Part shown: one piece after another, positions 43,574 to 52,614 of the stretch
Numbering within the stretch: the stretch's first letter is position 1
Layout: each line of letters starts with the position of its first letter
From: an uncultured Sunxiuqinia sp.
GTDB taxonomy: Bacteria > Bacteroidota > Bacteroidia > Bacteroidales > Prolixibacteraceae
Assembly (NCBI RefSeq): GCF_963678245.1
Contig: NZ_OY782773.1
Location: 62,001 to 126,000 of the forward strand
Direction: 5' to 3'
Length of the DNA stretch: 64,000 nucleotides
Notes under the pieces: model-generated
Told to the model about the DNA's origin: nothing
The model's input: only the letters and a program-made list of their open reading frames with translations
The model's database searches: none
Program-made: the position numbers and the translations under genes

Positions 43574-44032
43574 TTAGAATGTACGCTCACTGATTAACTC
43601 ACCAATTTCATCGTACTTTTTCCAGGTTCCGACTTTTTTTCCTTCGGCATACATCATTTCATAAATCAGTTTGCCATCGTCGTTCCAAATTAACCATTTA
43701 CCACTTTTAATACCTTCTTTGTAATTTGCTAATGCAATTTTTTGGGCTTCGTCGTTATAGGTGGTCCATGTTCCATTCATTTTGCCATTCTTATAATTCC
43801 GAATTTCCTTTAGTTTACTATTTTCAAAATAGATTTTTACTTCGCCATTTTTTAATCCATCTTTCAGGGTCATTTGTACATTTTTGTTCCCATTTTCGAA
43901 ATAAGTCGTGTACTGGCCGGTGTATGGTGTTGAGTCGGCATAATAGACACCATTAATTTCGTTGATGTTTTGTGAGCTGGTATATAAAGCAAAAAACATT
44001 AATAAGCTGATAATTAAGCTGAATCGTTTCAT
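43574..44032 (-). CDS. Secreted MORN-repeat (YwqK-like) protein
   Basis: 152 residues. A signal peptide (MKRFSLIISLLMFFALYTSSQ) is followed by about six MORN/YwqK-type repeats (YFENGNKNVQMTLKDGLKNGEVKIYFENSK; GKMNGTWTTYNDEAQ; GIKSGKWLIWNDDGK; GKKVGTWKKYDEIGE). Databases often label such proteins toxin-antitoxin YwqK antitoxin, but the signal peptide makes a periplasmic or envelope role more likely. A TAACTTTG promoter element lies upstream. Confidence 0.85.
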   Translation of the reverse strand: MKRFSLIISLLMFFALYTSSQNINEINGVYYADSTPYTGQYTTYFENGNKNVQMTLKDGLKNGEVKIYFENSKLKEIRNYKNGKMNGTWTTYNDEAQKIALANYKEGIKSGKWLIWNDDGKLIYEMMYAEGKKVGTWKKYDEIGELISERTF

Positions 44033-44080
44033 AGGGGCTCCTTTCTTTATTGTTATTAGTACTCTTTTTGTTTGTTAAGA

Positions 44081-44088
44081 CAAAGTTA
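44081..44088 (-). promoter_or_regulatory. -7 element for the MORN-repeat gene
   Basis: TAACTTTG on the minus strand fits TAnnTTTG, 49 bp before the start. Confidence 0.55.
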
Positions 44089-44166
44089 AGTTTAAGTATC
44101 CGTAATTAACAAATGATTAACGTTAAGTTTCGAATAAAAAAACAATGAGGATAATTTTCTACTGAC

Positions 44167-45378
44167 CTAATCCAATCTTGAAGATAGGTTTTTGACCGGA
44201 TACCAGGCAGCAAAAAATCCGATACCTAATACGATTAGGAAAGTCGCTAAAACGTCGAAGAATTCCAAACTTACAGGGTAAGCAGATAGTGCAAAAGAAC
44301 CATTGCCAGGAAGCTTTAGCAATTCAAATTTTGTTTGCGCCCAAACCAAGGCAATTCCTAACAGCACTCCTAAAATGGCGCCTGAAAATGAAACCAACCA
44401 TCCTTCGAATAGAAAAATCTGCCGAATCAGTTTTCTGTTGGCTCCCATGCTTTCCAGTATTTTGATGTCATTTTTTTTGTCAATAATGATCATGGTTAGT
44501 GAGCCCAGCAGGTTGAAAGAAGCGATAACTAAAATGAAGCTCAGGATTAAGAAACTTGACCATTTTTCTGATCGCATTACCCGGTATAGGAATTCGTGCT
44601 GTTCAAAGCGATCTTGTACCACAAAATCATCTCCCAGTATTTGTTTCGAAGCTGACTTTACCCGATCGATGTCTGCTCGATTATCGAGCTTCAATTCGAA
44701 TGAAGAAATTCGCCCTTCCATTTCAAACAAGGAGCGGGCAAAATTAATGGGAACCAAGATATACTTGCTGTCGATTTCCTGCTCAACAGAGAAAACGCCT
44801 GCGGTAAAAATATAATCATGATTGAGTGCTTGCTCCAGGTTTATCAGGTTTTTAAAATCTTTGCGCGGAACGTACACATGAATAGGACTGATGAAGGACA
44901 AGCCGATTGAAAGGTCATGCCGTACTCCTTCGCCTATAACGGCGTAGCTTTGCGAACCTTTTTTCAGGAAAAAGTCGCCTTCAAGTAAAATGGAATCCAA
45001 TCCTGAAAAGTTGATGTAATCGTTGGGAACACCTTTAACGACAGCATATTTTTGCCGATCTTCGTAGCGAAGAAGTGCATTTTCTTCAACCACCTCAGCG
45101 TAATTAACTACTCCATCCAGTTGTTTGACCAATTCGAAATCAGCATCTTCCAAAGTAAAGCTCTTGCCTTTTGCAGCGGTAATTTTAATGTCGGGATCAA
45201 AGTTGGAAAGCATGCCTCCAATAAAGCTGTCGATCCCGTTAAATGCTGATAGGACAACAATTAAAGCGGTGGTTCCAACAGCGACACCAACCATTGAAAT
45301 CGCAGAAATCAGGTTAACAATATTGGCTGACTTCTTTGATATCAGATAACGGCGTGCTATGTAAAAGGCAAGCTTCAA
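44167..45378 (-). CDS. LolC/LolE-like ABC transporter permease (FtsX/MacB family)
   Basis: 403 residues. The N-terminus YIARRYLISKKSANIVNLISAISMVGVAVGTTALIVVLSAFNGI is the LolC/E signature. A large periplasmic MacB-PCD-like domain follows, then three C-terminal spans in an FtsX domain (SSFLILSFILVIASFNLLGSL...ILESMGANRKLIRQIFLFEGWLVSFSGAILGVLLG). It probably extracts lipoproteins from the inner membrane together with an ATPase encoded elsewhere. Third gene of a leftward operon with rbfA and a methyltransferase; its ATG directly abuts the previous stop. Confidence 0.9.
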   Translation of the reverse strand: MKLAFYIARRYLISKKSANIVNLISAISMVGVAVGTTALIVVLSAFNGIDSFIGGMLSNFDPDIKITAAKGKSFTLEDADFELVKQLDGVVNYAEVVEENALLRYEDRQKYAVVKGVPNDYINFSGLDSILLEGDFFLKKGSQSYAVIGEGVRHDLSIGLSFISPIHVYVPRKDFKNLINLEQALNHDYIFTAGVFSVEQEIDSKYILVPINFARSLFEMEGRISSFELKLDNRADIDRVKSASKQILGDDFVVQDRFEQHEFLYRVMRSEKWSSFLILSFILVIASFNLLGSLTMIIIDKKNDIKILESMGANRKLIRQIFLFEGWLVSFSGAILGVLLGIALVWAQTKFELLKLPGNGSFALSAYPVSLEFFDVLATFLIVLGIGFFAAWYPVKNLSSRLD

Positions 45379-46200
45379 TTATTTGTAGGCTTTTACAATC
45401 AGTCCGGTTCCGGTTTTATGCGTATTGCTGACATCTAAATAATTCAGCACAAGTGAAAGGGGAAATACAACTAAATAGTAGAATGGAAGCAAAATGAAAA
45501 ATAATTTGCTGACACCCAATAGCAAAATGGGATATTTCATCGACAGTTTCCAGGAAATTTTTCCGGGGGCTCCATACGAATAGCGAGCTTCTACTTTACG
45601 AAACCCGGCATTCTTTAGTTTGTCTTCTATTTCATTAATATTATATCCGTCGCGCACGTGCTCATCGATGAAGCCATGTACGCCTTCGTCTTCGTGGTCG
45701 TGGTGCGAATCTGATCCTCCTTGGTCTGAAGGGGTGGAGATTAACAGAACACTGCCTTTCTTCATCGACTGGCAAAAGTTTTCAAATACCTTGGTGTCCT
45801 CTTCAATATGTTCCATCACATCAATTGAAATCACTAAATCGTATGCTTCTTTGTTGATGTATTTCGTCAAATCAGCATATTGAAAATTAACTCGGTCTTC
45901 TTTCCCTATTTGCTTGAAAAACTGGTTGCAGTCTTCAATTTGTTCGGGTTTAATATCGGCAGCTGTAATTTTAGAACCCGGAAAAAGCTTCGACATACGA
46001 TAAGTGTACTGTCCGAATCCCGAACCGGCATCTAAAATAGTTGGACTAGCCATTCCCTGTTTTCTTAAAACCCGCAACTCTTTGCGAATATGCCAGGAAC
46101 GCAGTAGTAGCCAATCGAGTAATTGATAAAAGATTTTCCGAAGAAATGGATTTTGGTTAAAAACCTTGCCTAGCGAGCGCTTAATTGGGTCGTACTGCAT
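45379..46200 (-). CDS. SAM-dependent methyltransferase with C-terminal membrane segment
   Basis: 273 residues. Motif I is ILDAGSGFGQYTY, followed by the ADIKPEQ acidic loop and DLVISIDVMEHIEED. A His/Asp-rich insert (DSHHDHEDEGVHGF) follows, and a hydrophobic stretch (LLLGVSKLFFILLPFYYLVVFPLSLVLNYL) suggests membrane association, as for lipid or quinone methyltransferases. Substrate unknown. It sits 2 bp after rbfA and directly before the LolC/E-like gene. Confidence 0.85.
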   Translation of the reverse strand: MQYDPIKRSLGKVFNQNPFLRKIFYQLLDWLLLRSWHIRKELRVLRKQGMASPTILDAGSGFGQYTYRMSKLFPGSKITAADIKPEQIEDCNQFFKQIGKEDRVNFQYADLTKYINKEAYDLVISIDVMEHIEEDTKVFENFCQSMKKGSVLLISTPSDQGGSDSHHDHEDEGVHGFIDEHVRDGYNINEIEDKLKNAGFRKVEARYSYGAPGKISWKLSMKYPILLLGVSKLFFILLPFYYLVVFPLSLVLNYLDVSNTHKTGTGLIVKAYK

Positions 46201-46202
46201 GT

Positions 46203-46541
46203 TTACTTATTTAAAAGTCGGTCGATATTATCAATGTAATCCAAGCTGTCGTCGATGTAAAATTCCAACTCCGGAATCACGCGTAATTGTTTACCAACTT
46301 TGCGTCCAAGTAAGCCCCGAATTTTTGGATTCGAAATTCTAATTTGCTTTAAAACTTCTTTGCGATTTTCTGTTGGAAAAATGCTGATATACGATTTGGC
46401 AAGACCGAGGTCAGGGCTTACGCGTACCGTGGTTACGCTGATCATTTTCCCCATGAATAGGTTGCGGCTTTCTTTCAGAAAAATGTCTGCTAACTCCTTT
46501 TGCAGCAGTCTGCTTATTTTTTGTTGACGAGTTGATTCCAT
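46203..46541 (-). CDS. rbfA: Ribosome-binding factor A
   Basis: 112 residues from the ATG at 46541 (MESTRQQKISRLLQKELADIF); the seven upstream codons lie in the promoter region. KH-like fold with ISVTTVRVSPDLGLAKSYISIFP and a C-terminal LEFYIDDSLDYIDNIDRLL. It binds 16S rRNA during 30S maturation and cold adaptation. First gene of a three-gene operon. Confidence 0.93.
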   Translation of the reverse strand: MESTRQQKISRLLQKELADIFLKESRNLFMGKMISVTTVRVSPDLGLAKSYISIFPTENRKEVLKQIRISNPKIRGLLGRKVGKQLRVIPELEFYIDDSLDYIDNIDRLLNK

Positions 46542-46559
46542 GTTAAATTGAATTTCCGG

Positions 46560-46567
46560 CAAAGTTA
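46560..46567 (-). promoter_or_regulatory. -7 element for the rbfA operon
   Basis: TAACTTTG on the minus strand fits TAnnTTTG, 19 bp before the rbfA ATG. It touches the terminator of the upstream trpB2 gene. Confidence 0.55.
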
Positions 46568-46568
46568 C

Positions 46569-46596
46569 AAAAAAGTCCCACCAAAATGGCAGGACT
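46569..46596 (-). terminator. Terminator after trpB2
   Basis: On the minus strand AGTCCTGCC/GGTGGGACT (two wobbles) is followed by TTTTTTG. Confidence 0.7.
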
Positions 46597-46626
46597 TGAT
46601 TATAGTAATTAAGATAATTTTATCTT

Positions 46627-48003
46627 CTACTTTGGAAGTGGATATCCCTTCAATTTTTCCAGGTTTAAAGCAATCTCTGCATCTGGGTATTCGTAGTCGT
46701 GTAATTCTCCGTTCAGATATTTGTCGTAACCAACCAAGTCCATTAGGCCATGACCACTAAAGTTGAAAAGAATGGTCTTTTCTTTGCCTTCTTCTTTAGC
46801 CTTTTTGGCTTCGCGAATAGTGGCAGCTATGGCGTGTGTTGTTTCTGGTGCCGGAATAATGCCTTCTGTTTTGGAGAACAATAGACCTGCTTCGAAACAT
46901 TCACTTTGGTGAATCGCTTGAGCTTCCATCAAGTTGTCGCGTAAAGCAGCGCTTACTAGTGGAGACATTCCATGGTAACGCAAACCACCAGCATGAATTG
47001 GTGCAGGAACAAAATTGTGTCCCAAACTGTGCATCGCCATGAGCGGAGTCATTTGTGCCACGTCACCGTTGTCGTATATAAAAGGAGCTTTGGTTAGAGT
47101 TGGACACGAAAATGGCTCGGCTCCAATGATTTGAATGTCAGCTCCATTGACTTTGTCGTAGATGAAAGGGAATGAAAGTCCGGCAAAATTACTGCCGCCT
47201 CCGCAGCAGCCGATCACAATATCTGGTTTGTTGATTCCCACTTTAGCCAGTTGTTTTTTAGCTTCTAAACCAATAATGGTTTGGTGTAACATCACGTGGT
47301 TCAATACCGATCCCAATGCGTAGCGGGTTTGTCCGGTCGAGTCGCCCACGGCAGCTTCAACAGCTTCCGAAATGGCAATACCCAGCGAACCTGGAGTATC
47401 TGGATATTGGGCTAATATATCACGTCCAGCCTTGGTTTCCATACTTGGGCTGGCCACACATTTTCCACCCCACGTATTCATCATCATTTTCCGAAATGGC
47501 TTTTGGTCGAAACTTACCCGAACCATAAATACCTTACATTCTATTCCGCCAATAACCGAGCAGGCAAAGGAAAGAGCAGATCCCCATTGTCCTGCACCTG
47601 TTTCAGTGGTTAATTTTTTAATGCCAAATTGTTTGTTGTACCAGGCTTGCGGAATGGCTGTATTCGGCTTATGGCTTCCTGCAGGGGAAACACCTTCGTT
47701 TTTGTAGTAGATTTTAGCGGGAGTTCCCAATGCTTCCTCTAATTCGTAGGCTCGAATCAGAGGACTGGGACGCCAGCGAAAAAGGTGTTCACGAATTTCT
47801 TCAGGGATGTCGATCCAACGCTCCTGGCTCACTTCCTGCTCAATCAGGTTCATTGGGAAAACAGGTGCAAGCATATCCGGACTTACAGGATTTCCATCTG
47901 GTCCTAGTGGCGGGTTTAGAGGGGTTAATAGGTCTGGAGCTAGGTTGTACCATTGCTTGGGCATATCAGCCTCATCCAAAAAGATTTTCTTTTGTCTGGT
48001 CAT
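46627..48003 (-). CDS. trpB2: TrpB2-type tryptophan synthase beta-like enzyme
   Basis: 458 residues, longer than TrpB1, with the TrpB2 N-terminal extension ([20 protein letters not shown]). The PLP lysine is in AGSHKPNTA (Lys112). [11 protein letters not shown] and [11 protein letters not shown] (phosphate-binding) are conserved. TrpB2 condenses indole and serine to tryptophan, often without a TrpA partner. No trpA or other trp gene is adjacent here. It is preceded by a leader with a small ORF and a strong terminator, suggesting attenuation. Confidence 0.9.
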   Translation of the reverse strand: MTRQKKIFLDEADMPKQWYNLAPDLLTPLNPPLGPDGNPVSPDMLAPVFPMNLIEQEVSQERWIDIPEEIREHLFRWRPSPLIRAYELEEALGTPAKIYYKNEGVSPAGSHKPNTAIPQAWYNKQFGIKKLTTETGAGQWGSALSFACSVIGGIECKVFMVRVSFDQKPFRKMMMNTWGGKCVASPSMETKAGRDILAQYPDTPGSLGIAISEAVEAAVGDSTGQTRYALGSVLNHVMLHQTIIGLEAKKQLAKVGINKPDIVIGCCGGGSNFAGLSFPFIYDKVNGADIQIIGAEPFSCPTLTKAPFIYDNGDVAQMTPLMAMHSLGHNFVPAPIHAGGLRYHGMSPLVSAALRDNLMEAQAIHQSECFEAGLLFSKTEGIIPAPETTHAIAATIREAKKAKEEGKEKTILFNFSGHGLMDLVGYDKYLNGELHDYEYPDAEIALNLEKLKGYPLPK

Positions 48004-48040
48004 GATTTTATCGTTTTATTTAGTGTTTTAAAAAAAAGAA

Positions 48041-48072
48041 AAGGGGTTTGCTGCGTAAACAGCAAACCCCTT
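48041..48072 (-). terminator. Leader terminator upstream of trpB2
   Basis: Perfect 13-bp stem AAGGGGTTTGCTG/CAGCAAACCCCTT with a 6-nt loop. Read leftward it is followed by TTCTTTTTTTT. It lies 37 bp before the trpB2 ATG and so would block readthrough unless regulated. Confidence 0.8.
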
Positions 48073-48081
48073 CCCCAACCA

Positions 48082-48174
48082 TTAATATGGTAGTACAATA
48101 TTATTTTGCTTACGTGCTTCCATTTTCACGTTACGCTGATGCCATTCTTTACCAAATTCTGGAATTGTATGCAT
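48082..48174 (-). CDS. Small ORF (30 codons) in the trpB2 leader
   Basis: It starts at ATG 48174 and encodes MHTIPEFGKEWHQRNV, continues with a basic middle (KMEARKQNN) and ends in LPY. One tryptophan codon at position 11 is followed closely by CAGCG, which could pair with the first arm of the downstream terminator. It may be a regulatory leader peptide or a free-standing micropeptide. A near-consensus promoter (TTG, 19 nt, TAGTTTTA) lies just upstream at about 48193-48223. Not recognised from any family. Confidence 0.45.
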   Translation of the reverse strand: MHTIPEFGKEWHQRNVKMEARKQNNIVLPY

Positions 48175-48445
48175 ATTTTCATTTTGCGCCCCTAAAACTA
48201 ATTATTATTTTTTAGTTTTCAAGAGCTGAAAACAACGAGGTAATTTTTTTAAGCGATTCTTGGTTACGGATGTAAAGTGCATCGTGTTCTCAACACTTTT
48301 ATGTTTTTCTGTATTGAAATTAAATTCCTCTAAAAATGAATGATTGATTGCCATTTCTTTTCAATAAATCCGGTAACGAACGTCCAATACTTATCGATGA
48401 ATTCTTCAGGCCTAAAATAAATTTTTGTGTTTCAAGGATTCAGCT
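48175..48445. other. Divergent intergenic region between trpB2 leader and trpS
   Basis: Beyond the possible leftward promoter (TAGTTTTA with TTG 19 nt upstream) I see no further gene or repeat. Confidence 0.5.
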
Positions 48446-48453
48446 TATTTTTG
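48446..48453 (+). promoter_or_regulatory. Promoter of trpS
   Basis: TATTTTTG (TAnnTTTG) with TTTG at 48424-48427, 18-nt spacing, 28 bp before the trpS ATG. Confidence 0.7.
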
Positions 48454-48481
48454 CAGCTCATTTTCATAGAAGATTTACCCA

Positions 48482-49483
48482 ATGAATAAACCGACCGTTG
48501 TAAGTGGCATTAGGCCAACAGGATTTTTACACTTAGGAAACTATTTTGGAGCAGTACAAAACTTTTTGCGTATGCAGGAAGATTACAATTGTTACTTTTT
48601 TATTGCCGATATTCACTCGCTAACAACGCATCCTACGCCTGAGAACCTTCAAGCTGGAGTTAAACAAGTGCTGGCTGAGTATTTGGCTTGTGGTATTGAC
48701 CCTGAAAAATCAACGATTTTTATTCAAAGTGATGTGCCGGAAATTCCGCAGCTGTACACCATCTTGAATATGAATGCCTATTTGGGCGAACTGGAACGTA
48801 CAACTTCGTTTAAAGATAAAGCCCGCCAACAGCCTGAGAATGTGAACGCCGGTTTGTTGACCTATCCGGTGTTAATGGCTTCGGATATTATTATTCATAA
48901 AGCCCACTTTGTTCCGGTTGGGAAAGATCAGGAACAAAATCTGGAAATGGCACGAAAGTTTGCGAAGCGATTCAATCGTATGTACAAATCTGACGTATTT
49001 CCGATTCCAAAGCCCTTTACTTTAGATGGTGCTGATTTGGTTAAAGTTCCCGGATTGGACGGTAGCGGGAAGATGGGTAAATCAGAAGGCAATGCCATTA
49101 ATTTATACGACACCGAGAAGGAAATTCGCAAAAAGGTGATGCGTGCGGTGACTGACTCCGGACCAATAGAAATGAATGCTGAGAAACCGGAGGCAATTCA
49201 GAATTTGTTTACTCTCATGAAAATTGTTTCGCAGTCGGAAGTCGTTGCTCAATTTGATGATGCCTATAACAAATGCGAAATTCGTTATGGCGATATGAAA
49301 AAGCAATTGGCCGAAGATATTGTGAAATTCACCAATCCTATTCGGGAGCGTATTGTAGATATTTTAGAAGATGATGCTTACTTAGCCAAAGTGGCTAAAA
49401 TGGGAGCAGAAAAGGCTCGTGAATCAGCCGTTACTACATTGCAGGAAGTGAAAAATTTGGTTGGGTTCCGTAAATTCTACTAA
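48482..49483 (+). CDS. trpS: Tryptophanyl-tRNA synthetase
   Basis: 333 residues, class Ic synthetase. It has the HIGH-like motif GFLHLGNYFGAV (HLGN), the KMSKS-like motif GKMGKSEGN, and VPVGKDQEQNLEMARKFA. It charges tRNA-Trp. It lies divergent to trpB2, so tryptophan supply and use share one intergenic region. Confidence 0.97.
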   Translation: MNKPTVVSGIRPTGFLHLGNYFGAVQNFLRMQEDYNCYFFIADIHSLTTHPTPENLQAGVKQVLAEYLACGIDPEKSTIFIQSDVPEIPQLYTILNMNAYLGELERTTSFKDKARQQPENVNAGLLTYPVLMASDIIIHKAHFVPVGKDQEQNLEMARKFAKRFNRMYKSDVFPIPKPFTLDGADLVKVPGLDGSGKMGKSEGNAINLYDTEKEIRKKVMRAVTDSGPIEMNAEKPEAIQNLFTLMKIVSQSEVVAQFDDAYNKCEIRYGDMKKQLAEDIVKFTNPIRERIVDILEDDAYLAKVAKMGAEKARESAVTTLQEVKNLVGFRKFY

Positions 49484-49662
49484 ATCTAAACAAGGAGAGA
49501 TGTCCACATCCTGAACTCGTTTAAGGATCTCTATAGTATCGGAACAGACTCTGAAACAAGTTCACAATGAATGTGTCAGTGGCTTTGGATGTTAATTCGG
49601 TGCTCTGTATTTCCCCAGAAACAGTAAGTTAATCCGATGTTGCCAGAAGAGTATTATTTGCC

Positions 49663-49695
49663 GACAGCAGGCTACATAATACTCTTCTGGTTTTT
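49663..49695 (+). terminator. Terminator downstream of trpS
   Basis: Perfect 15-bp stem CCAGAAGAGTATTAT/ATAATACTCTTCTGG with an 18-nt loop and five Ts, 180 bp after the trpS stop. The rest of 49484-49850 shows no gene. Confidence 0.8.
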
Positions 49696-49850
49696 CTGGT
49701 TTTGAGATTTCTTCAAGCCAGTTGACATTCCAATCGATTCGGGAGGTTTTACCATTGAAGTTTTCATCAATATAAAGTTGGAGTTTTCTCAGAATCGTGT
49801 TCCTGAAAAAAACTAAGCAATAAAGAACCCCTTAAAAAAGGAGCTCTCAT

Positions 49851-50762
49851 TTATCTTTTAACATAAATCCATATTCCCGAGTCGGGCGATTCCGTTCTTA
49901 ATTTTGCTCGAAATGTTTTCGCTTCTCGCATTGATGCGAAGCTATCTAGTGCAATGTAATTCAACCCTTTTATTACACCAATATTACGTGCGTTAAAACC
50001 TTCGTCTTGCTTTTGTTGCACAAACCTCGTAGCATTGGCAGCACTCCTAAAACTACCACCAATAATGTAGTATGCATGATCAAGAGCTGGTTTTTCAGAC
50101 ATAGCTGAAGCTTCAACAACAGCCGGACGAGGCTCGATCTTCTGAACTACTTCCAGACGTGGCATCATCTCGGTCAAACTTGTAATGTCTGACTTTTGCA
50201 GGTTGCTGTTATTGTTTTGAAACGGCACGAGTGCCAAAGTAAACAACAATGGAATTGCCACTAATACCTTTTTCAGGGTGCGTTTTTGGAAAAGTACCTG
50301 AACAGCATCGCGTTGTTCTTGCGAAATTGGAGTGCGAACGGTGTTTCTAGCGTATAGTGTTTCGTACTCAAAAGCTCCCAGTCCATAGGCGTCCAGATTT
50401 AGGTTTTCAATAATCGCCGGACTAAATACCAGGCTTTCATTTTCATCATAAACCAATTCGCCAATACCTTCAATGTTGATCGTCTCACCATCGGTTAATC
50501 GGTAGTTCATTTCCTGAACCATCAGATCTACTTTGCGATTGGCTGCGAGATAGTTGTCGCCTTCTTTTTCAACAAGATAATTAATCAGCAAGCCATCGTT
50601 AAATTTTAGCTTTTCGTTAAAGCTAATGGCTTTTGTAGGAGGTGCAAACTGTGCATTCTGATGTGTGGCTGGTTTGTAATTACTTACAAATCCTCCAAAC
50701 CCAGGAATGATCACACAGTCATTCAACAATAGAAGTTCCTTGATGTAGCTTAATATTTCCAC
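49851..50762 (-). CDS. HU-CCDC81/SPOR domain membrane protein
   Basis: 303 residues. The N-terminus (EILSYIKELLLLNDCVIIPGFGGFVSNY) is the Bacteroidota HU-CCDC81 first domain. A second related domain (INIEGIGELVYDENESLVF) follows. One membrane span (VLVAIPLLFTLALVPF, about 180) leads to a periplasmic C-terminal SPOR domain (YYIIGGSFRSAANATRFVQQKQDEGFNARNIGV) that binds denuded peptidoglycan at the septum. It probably links cytoplasmic DNA-binding-like modules to the division site; role inferred. Confidence 0.85.
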   Translation of the reverse strand: MEILSYIKELLLLNDCVIIPGFGGFVSNYKPATHQNAQFAPPTKAISFNEKLKFNDGLLINYLVEKEGDNYLAANRKVDLMVQEMNYRLTDGETINIEGIGELVYDENESLVFSPAIIENLNLDAYGLGAFEYETLYARNTVRTPISQEQRDAVQVLFQKRTLKKVLVAIPLLFTLALVPFQNNNSNLQKSDITSLTEMMPRLEVVQKIEPRPAVVEASAMSEKPALDHAYYIIGGSFRSAANATRFVQQKQDEGFNARNIGVIKGLNYIALDSFASMREAKTFRAKLRTESPDSGIWIYVKR

Positions 50763-50901
50763 TGAATTTCAATGTTTGGATCAAAAATAAAGAAAAATTA
50801 ATACGTTAACAAGTCAAAGTTTTCAACATTTATTCGGAGTTTTCAAAGGTGAAAGATTAAGATGCACTTCGATGTTCCACTATGCACTGCTGAAAAAATT
50901 G

Positions 50902-50909
50902 TAGTTTTG
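50902..50909 (+). promoter_or_regulatory. -7 element for galE
   Basis: TAGTTTTG fits TAnnTTTG, 24 bp before the galE ATG. Confidence 0.5.
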
Positions 50910-50932
50910 GAGAAAATACTCAATCAATTACT

Positions 50933-51961
50933 ATGACTCAAAAAATTTTAGTGACCGGAGGAACCGGCTATATCGGATCTCATACGGTTGTTGAACTGCA
51001 AAATGCAGGATATGAAGTGATCGTCGTGGATGATCTTTCCAACTCCAGTGCCGACGTTCTGGAAAACATCGAAAAGATATCGGAGAAGAAACCGACTTTC
51101 GAACAGTTTAGCTTGGCTGACTACAACAAAACTGAGGATTTTTTTAGCCGCAATCAGGATATCGCGGCCATCATTCACTTTGCGGCTTCGAAGGCTGTTG
51201 GTGAGTCAGTGCAAATGCCGCTGCATTATTACCGCAACAACCTGGTGTCGCTGATGAACATTTTGGAATGCCAGCGCAAGTATAACATTGCGAACATTGT
51301 ATTCTCTTCTTCGTGTACGGTTTATGGCCAGCCGGATCAATTGCCGGTAACCGAAGATACGCCTCGAAAAGATGCGGAATCGCCCTACGGAAATACCAAA
51401 CGGGTGAATGAAGATATTTTGCAAGACAGTATTAAAGCTTACCCCGAGATTACAGGAATTGCCTTGCGTTATTTCAACCCAATTGGGGCGCATTCAACAG
51501 CTTTGATTGGCGAATTACCTCTTGGAGTGCCGCAAAATTTGGTGCCTTTTATTACACAGACAGCTGCCGGACTGCGCGAAGAACTCAGCGTATTTGGCGA
51601 TGATTACGACACGCCTGATGGTTCTGCTATTCGCGATTACATCAATGTAGTGGATTTAGCCAAGGCGCATGTGATTGCCATTGAACGCCTGTTGAAGAAT
51701 AAAAATAAAGGCGGCTATGAAGTCTTTAACCTCGGAACCGGAAATGGCTATTCTGTATTGGAAATTATAAATGGTTTTGAAAAAGCGACCGGCGTAAAAC
51801 TAAACTATAAAGTTGTACCTCGTCGTGCCGGCGATATCGAAAAGATTTGGGCCGATACCATCTATGCCAATGAAGAACTGGGTTGGAAAGCTGAAAAAGG
51901 GCTGGAAGAAACCTTGCTGTCGGCCTGGAACTGGGAAAAGCGAGTTCGGGATATTGAGTAG
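50933..51961 (+). CDS. galE: UDP-glucose 4-epimerase
   Basis: 342 residues, extended SDR. It has NAD-binding GGTGYIGSHT (8-17), a catalytic Ser in FSSSCTVYG and YGNTK (Tyr/Lys pair), and the GalE-type C-terminal half (RAGDIEKIWADTIYANEELGW). It interconverts UDP-glucose and UDP-galactose for surface glycans. Monocistronic, with a terminator. Confidence 0.95.
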   Translation: MTQKILVTGGTGYIGSHTVVELQNAGYEVIVVDDLSNSSADVLENIEKISEKKPTFEQFSLADYNKTEDFFSRNQDIAAIIHFAASKAVGESVQMPLHYYRNNLVSLMNILECQRKYNIANIVFSSSCTVYGQPDQLPVTEDTPRKDAESPYGNTKRVNEDILQDSIKAYPEITGIALRYFNPIGAHSTALIGELPLGVPQNLVPFITQTAAGLREELSVFGDDYDTPDGSAIRDYINVVDLAKAHVIAIERLLKNKNKGGYEVFNLGTGNGYSVLEIINGFEKATGVKLNYKVVPRRAGDIEKIWADTIYANEELGWKAEKGLEETLLSAWNWEKRVRDIE

Positions 51962-51990
51962 TTGGAAGAATCGTTAAAAATTAGGATATG

Positions 51991-52022
51991 AAGGCTTTTC
52001 CCGACTGGGAAGAGCCTTTTTT
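51991..52022 (+). terminator. Terminator after galE
   Basis: Stem AAGGCTTTTCCC/GGGAAGAGCCTT (one mismatch) followed by TTTTTT. Confidence 0.85.
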
Positions 52023-52129
52023 ATGACAGTTTGCGAACAAGGGGCTATCCAAAATGTGAGAATGTAACAGTTCCTCATGATTGGGTAGTTAGCGGTTCGT
52101 TTGATAAGGATATTCGAGTCGACCTGTAA
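52022..52129 (+). pseudogene. Glycoside hydrolase family 2 fragment
   Basis: One frame reads ENVTVPHDWVVSGSFDKDI, the N-terminal sugar-binding-domain motif of GH2 beta-galactosidases/glucuronidases (VxVPHDWxIxGxFDK), then stops after about 35 codons. There is no start codon or rest of the enzyme. It is probably the residue of a deleted GH2 gene. Confidence 0.5.
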
Positions 52130-52278
52130 ACTTCTTGACTGCAGAGAAAGGAGTCGTGTGTTCGCGGTTTTTGAAGGAGCAATGAGCGATAGTTTGAATG
52201 GTTGTTCATTAAATAGAATAATCTGTACTGTATTGAAATATCAATTTCCAAATGATTGATTTGGGCTGGAAGAATATC

Positions 52279-52401
52279 TTACAGACTTTTTGGGTCTTCT
52301 AAATCTTCATTTGGGTGACTTAGGGGATAGATTAACTCAATTTCTTCTTTCTTTACCCGATCATTTTCCGCAAATAATCTTGGGTAACATAAACTTAACA
52401 T
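52279..52401 (-). CDS. Possible small ORF or 3' gene remnant
   Basis: A 40-codon frame (begins MLSLCYPRLFAENDRV, ends EDLEDPKSL) in the gap between galE and the efflux operon. The composition is protein-like, but there is no clear ribosome site and I do not recognise it. It could be the C-terminal remnant of a lost gene. Confidence 0.25.
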   Translation of the reverse strand: MLSLCYPRLFAENDRVKKEEIELIYPLSHPNEDLEDPKSL

Positions 52402-52542
52402 TTCCTTTCTTGTATACTTCTGTAGGTGCTGTTATTGTTATTATTTGCTGATAATAAGAGGCTTGAGTCTTGTTTTAATTCCCCGCTAATTATCGCTTTA
52501 AGATCATTTAAATTCAATTAGCAAACATTTAAAAATATAAAC

Positions 52543-52566
52543 ATCTATAAATATAGATATATAGAT
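52543..52566. promoter_or_regulatory. Operator-like palindrome upstream of the RND operon
   Basis: ATCTATA-AA-TATAGAT is a perfect 7-bp inverted repeat, followed by an overlapping extra half-site ATATAGAT. It lies just upstream of the -7 element, where a repressor would block polymerase. The regulator is unknown. Confidence 0.55.
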
Positions 52567-52576
52567 TCGAAACCAT

Positions 52577-52584
52577 TATTTTTG
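52577..52584 (+). promoter_or_regulatory. -7 element of the RND efflux operon
   Basis: TATTTTTG (TAnnTTTG), 30 bp before the start codon of the TolC-like gene. It overlaps a TTG at 52582, which is therefore not the start. Confidence 0.6.
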
Positions 52585-52614
52585 CTTCCAGAAAACAAAT
52601 CAGAAAGAATAGAT

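Noticed and set aside
47372..47707. 111-codon plus-strand frame within trpB2
   Set aside because: It is antisense to conserved trpB2 sequence and matches no family.
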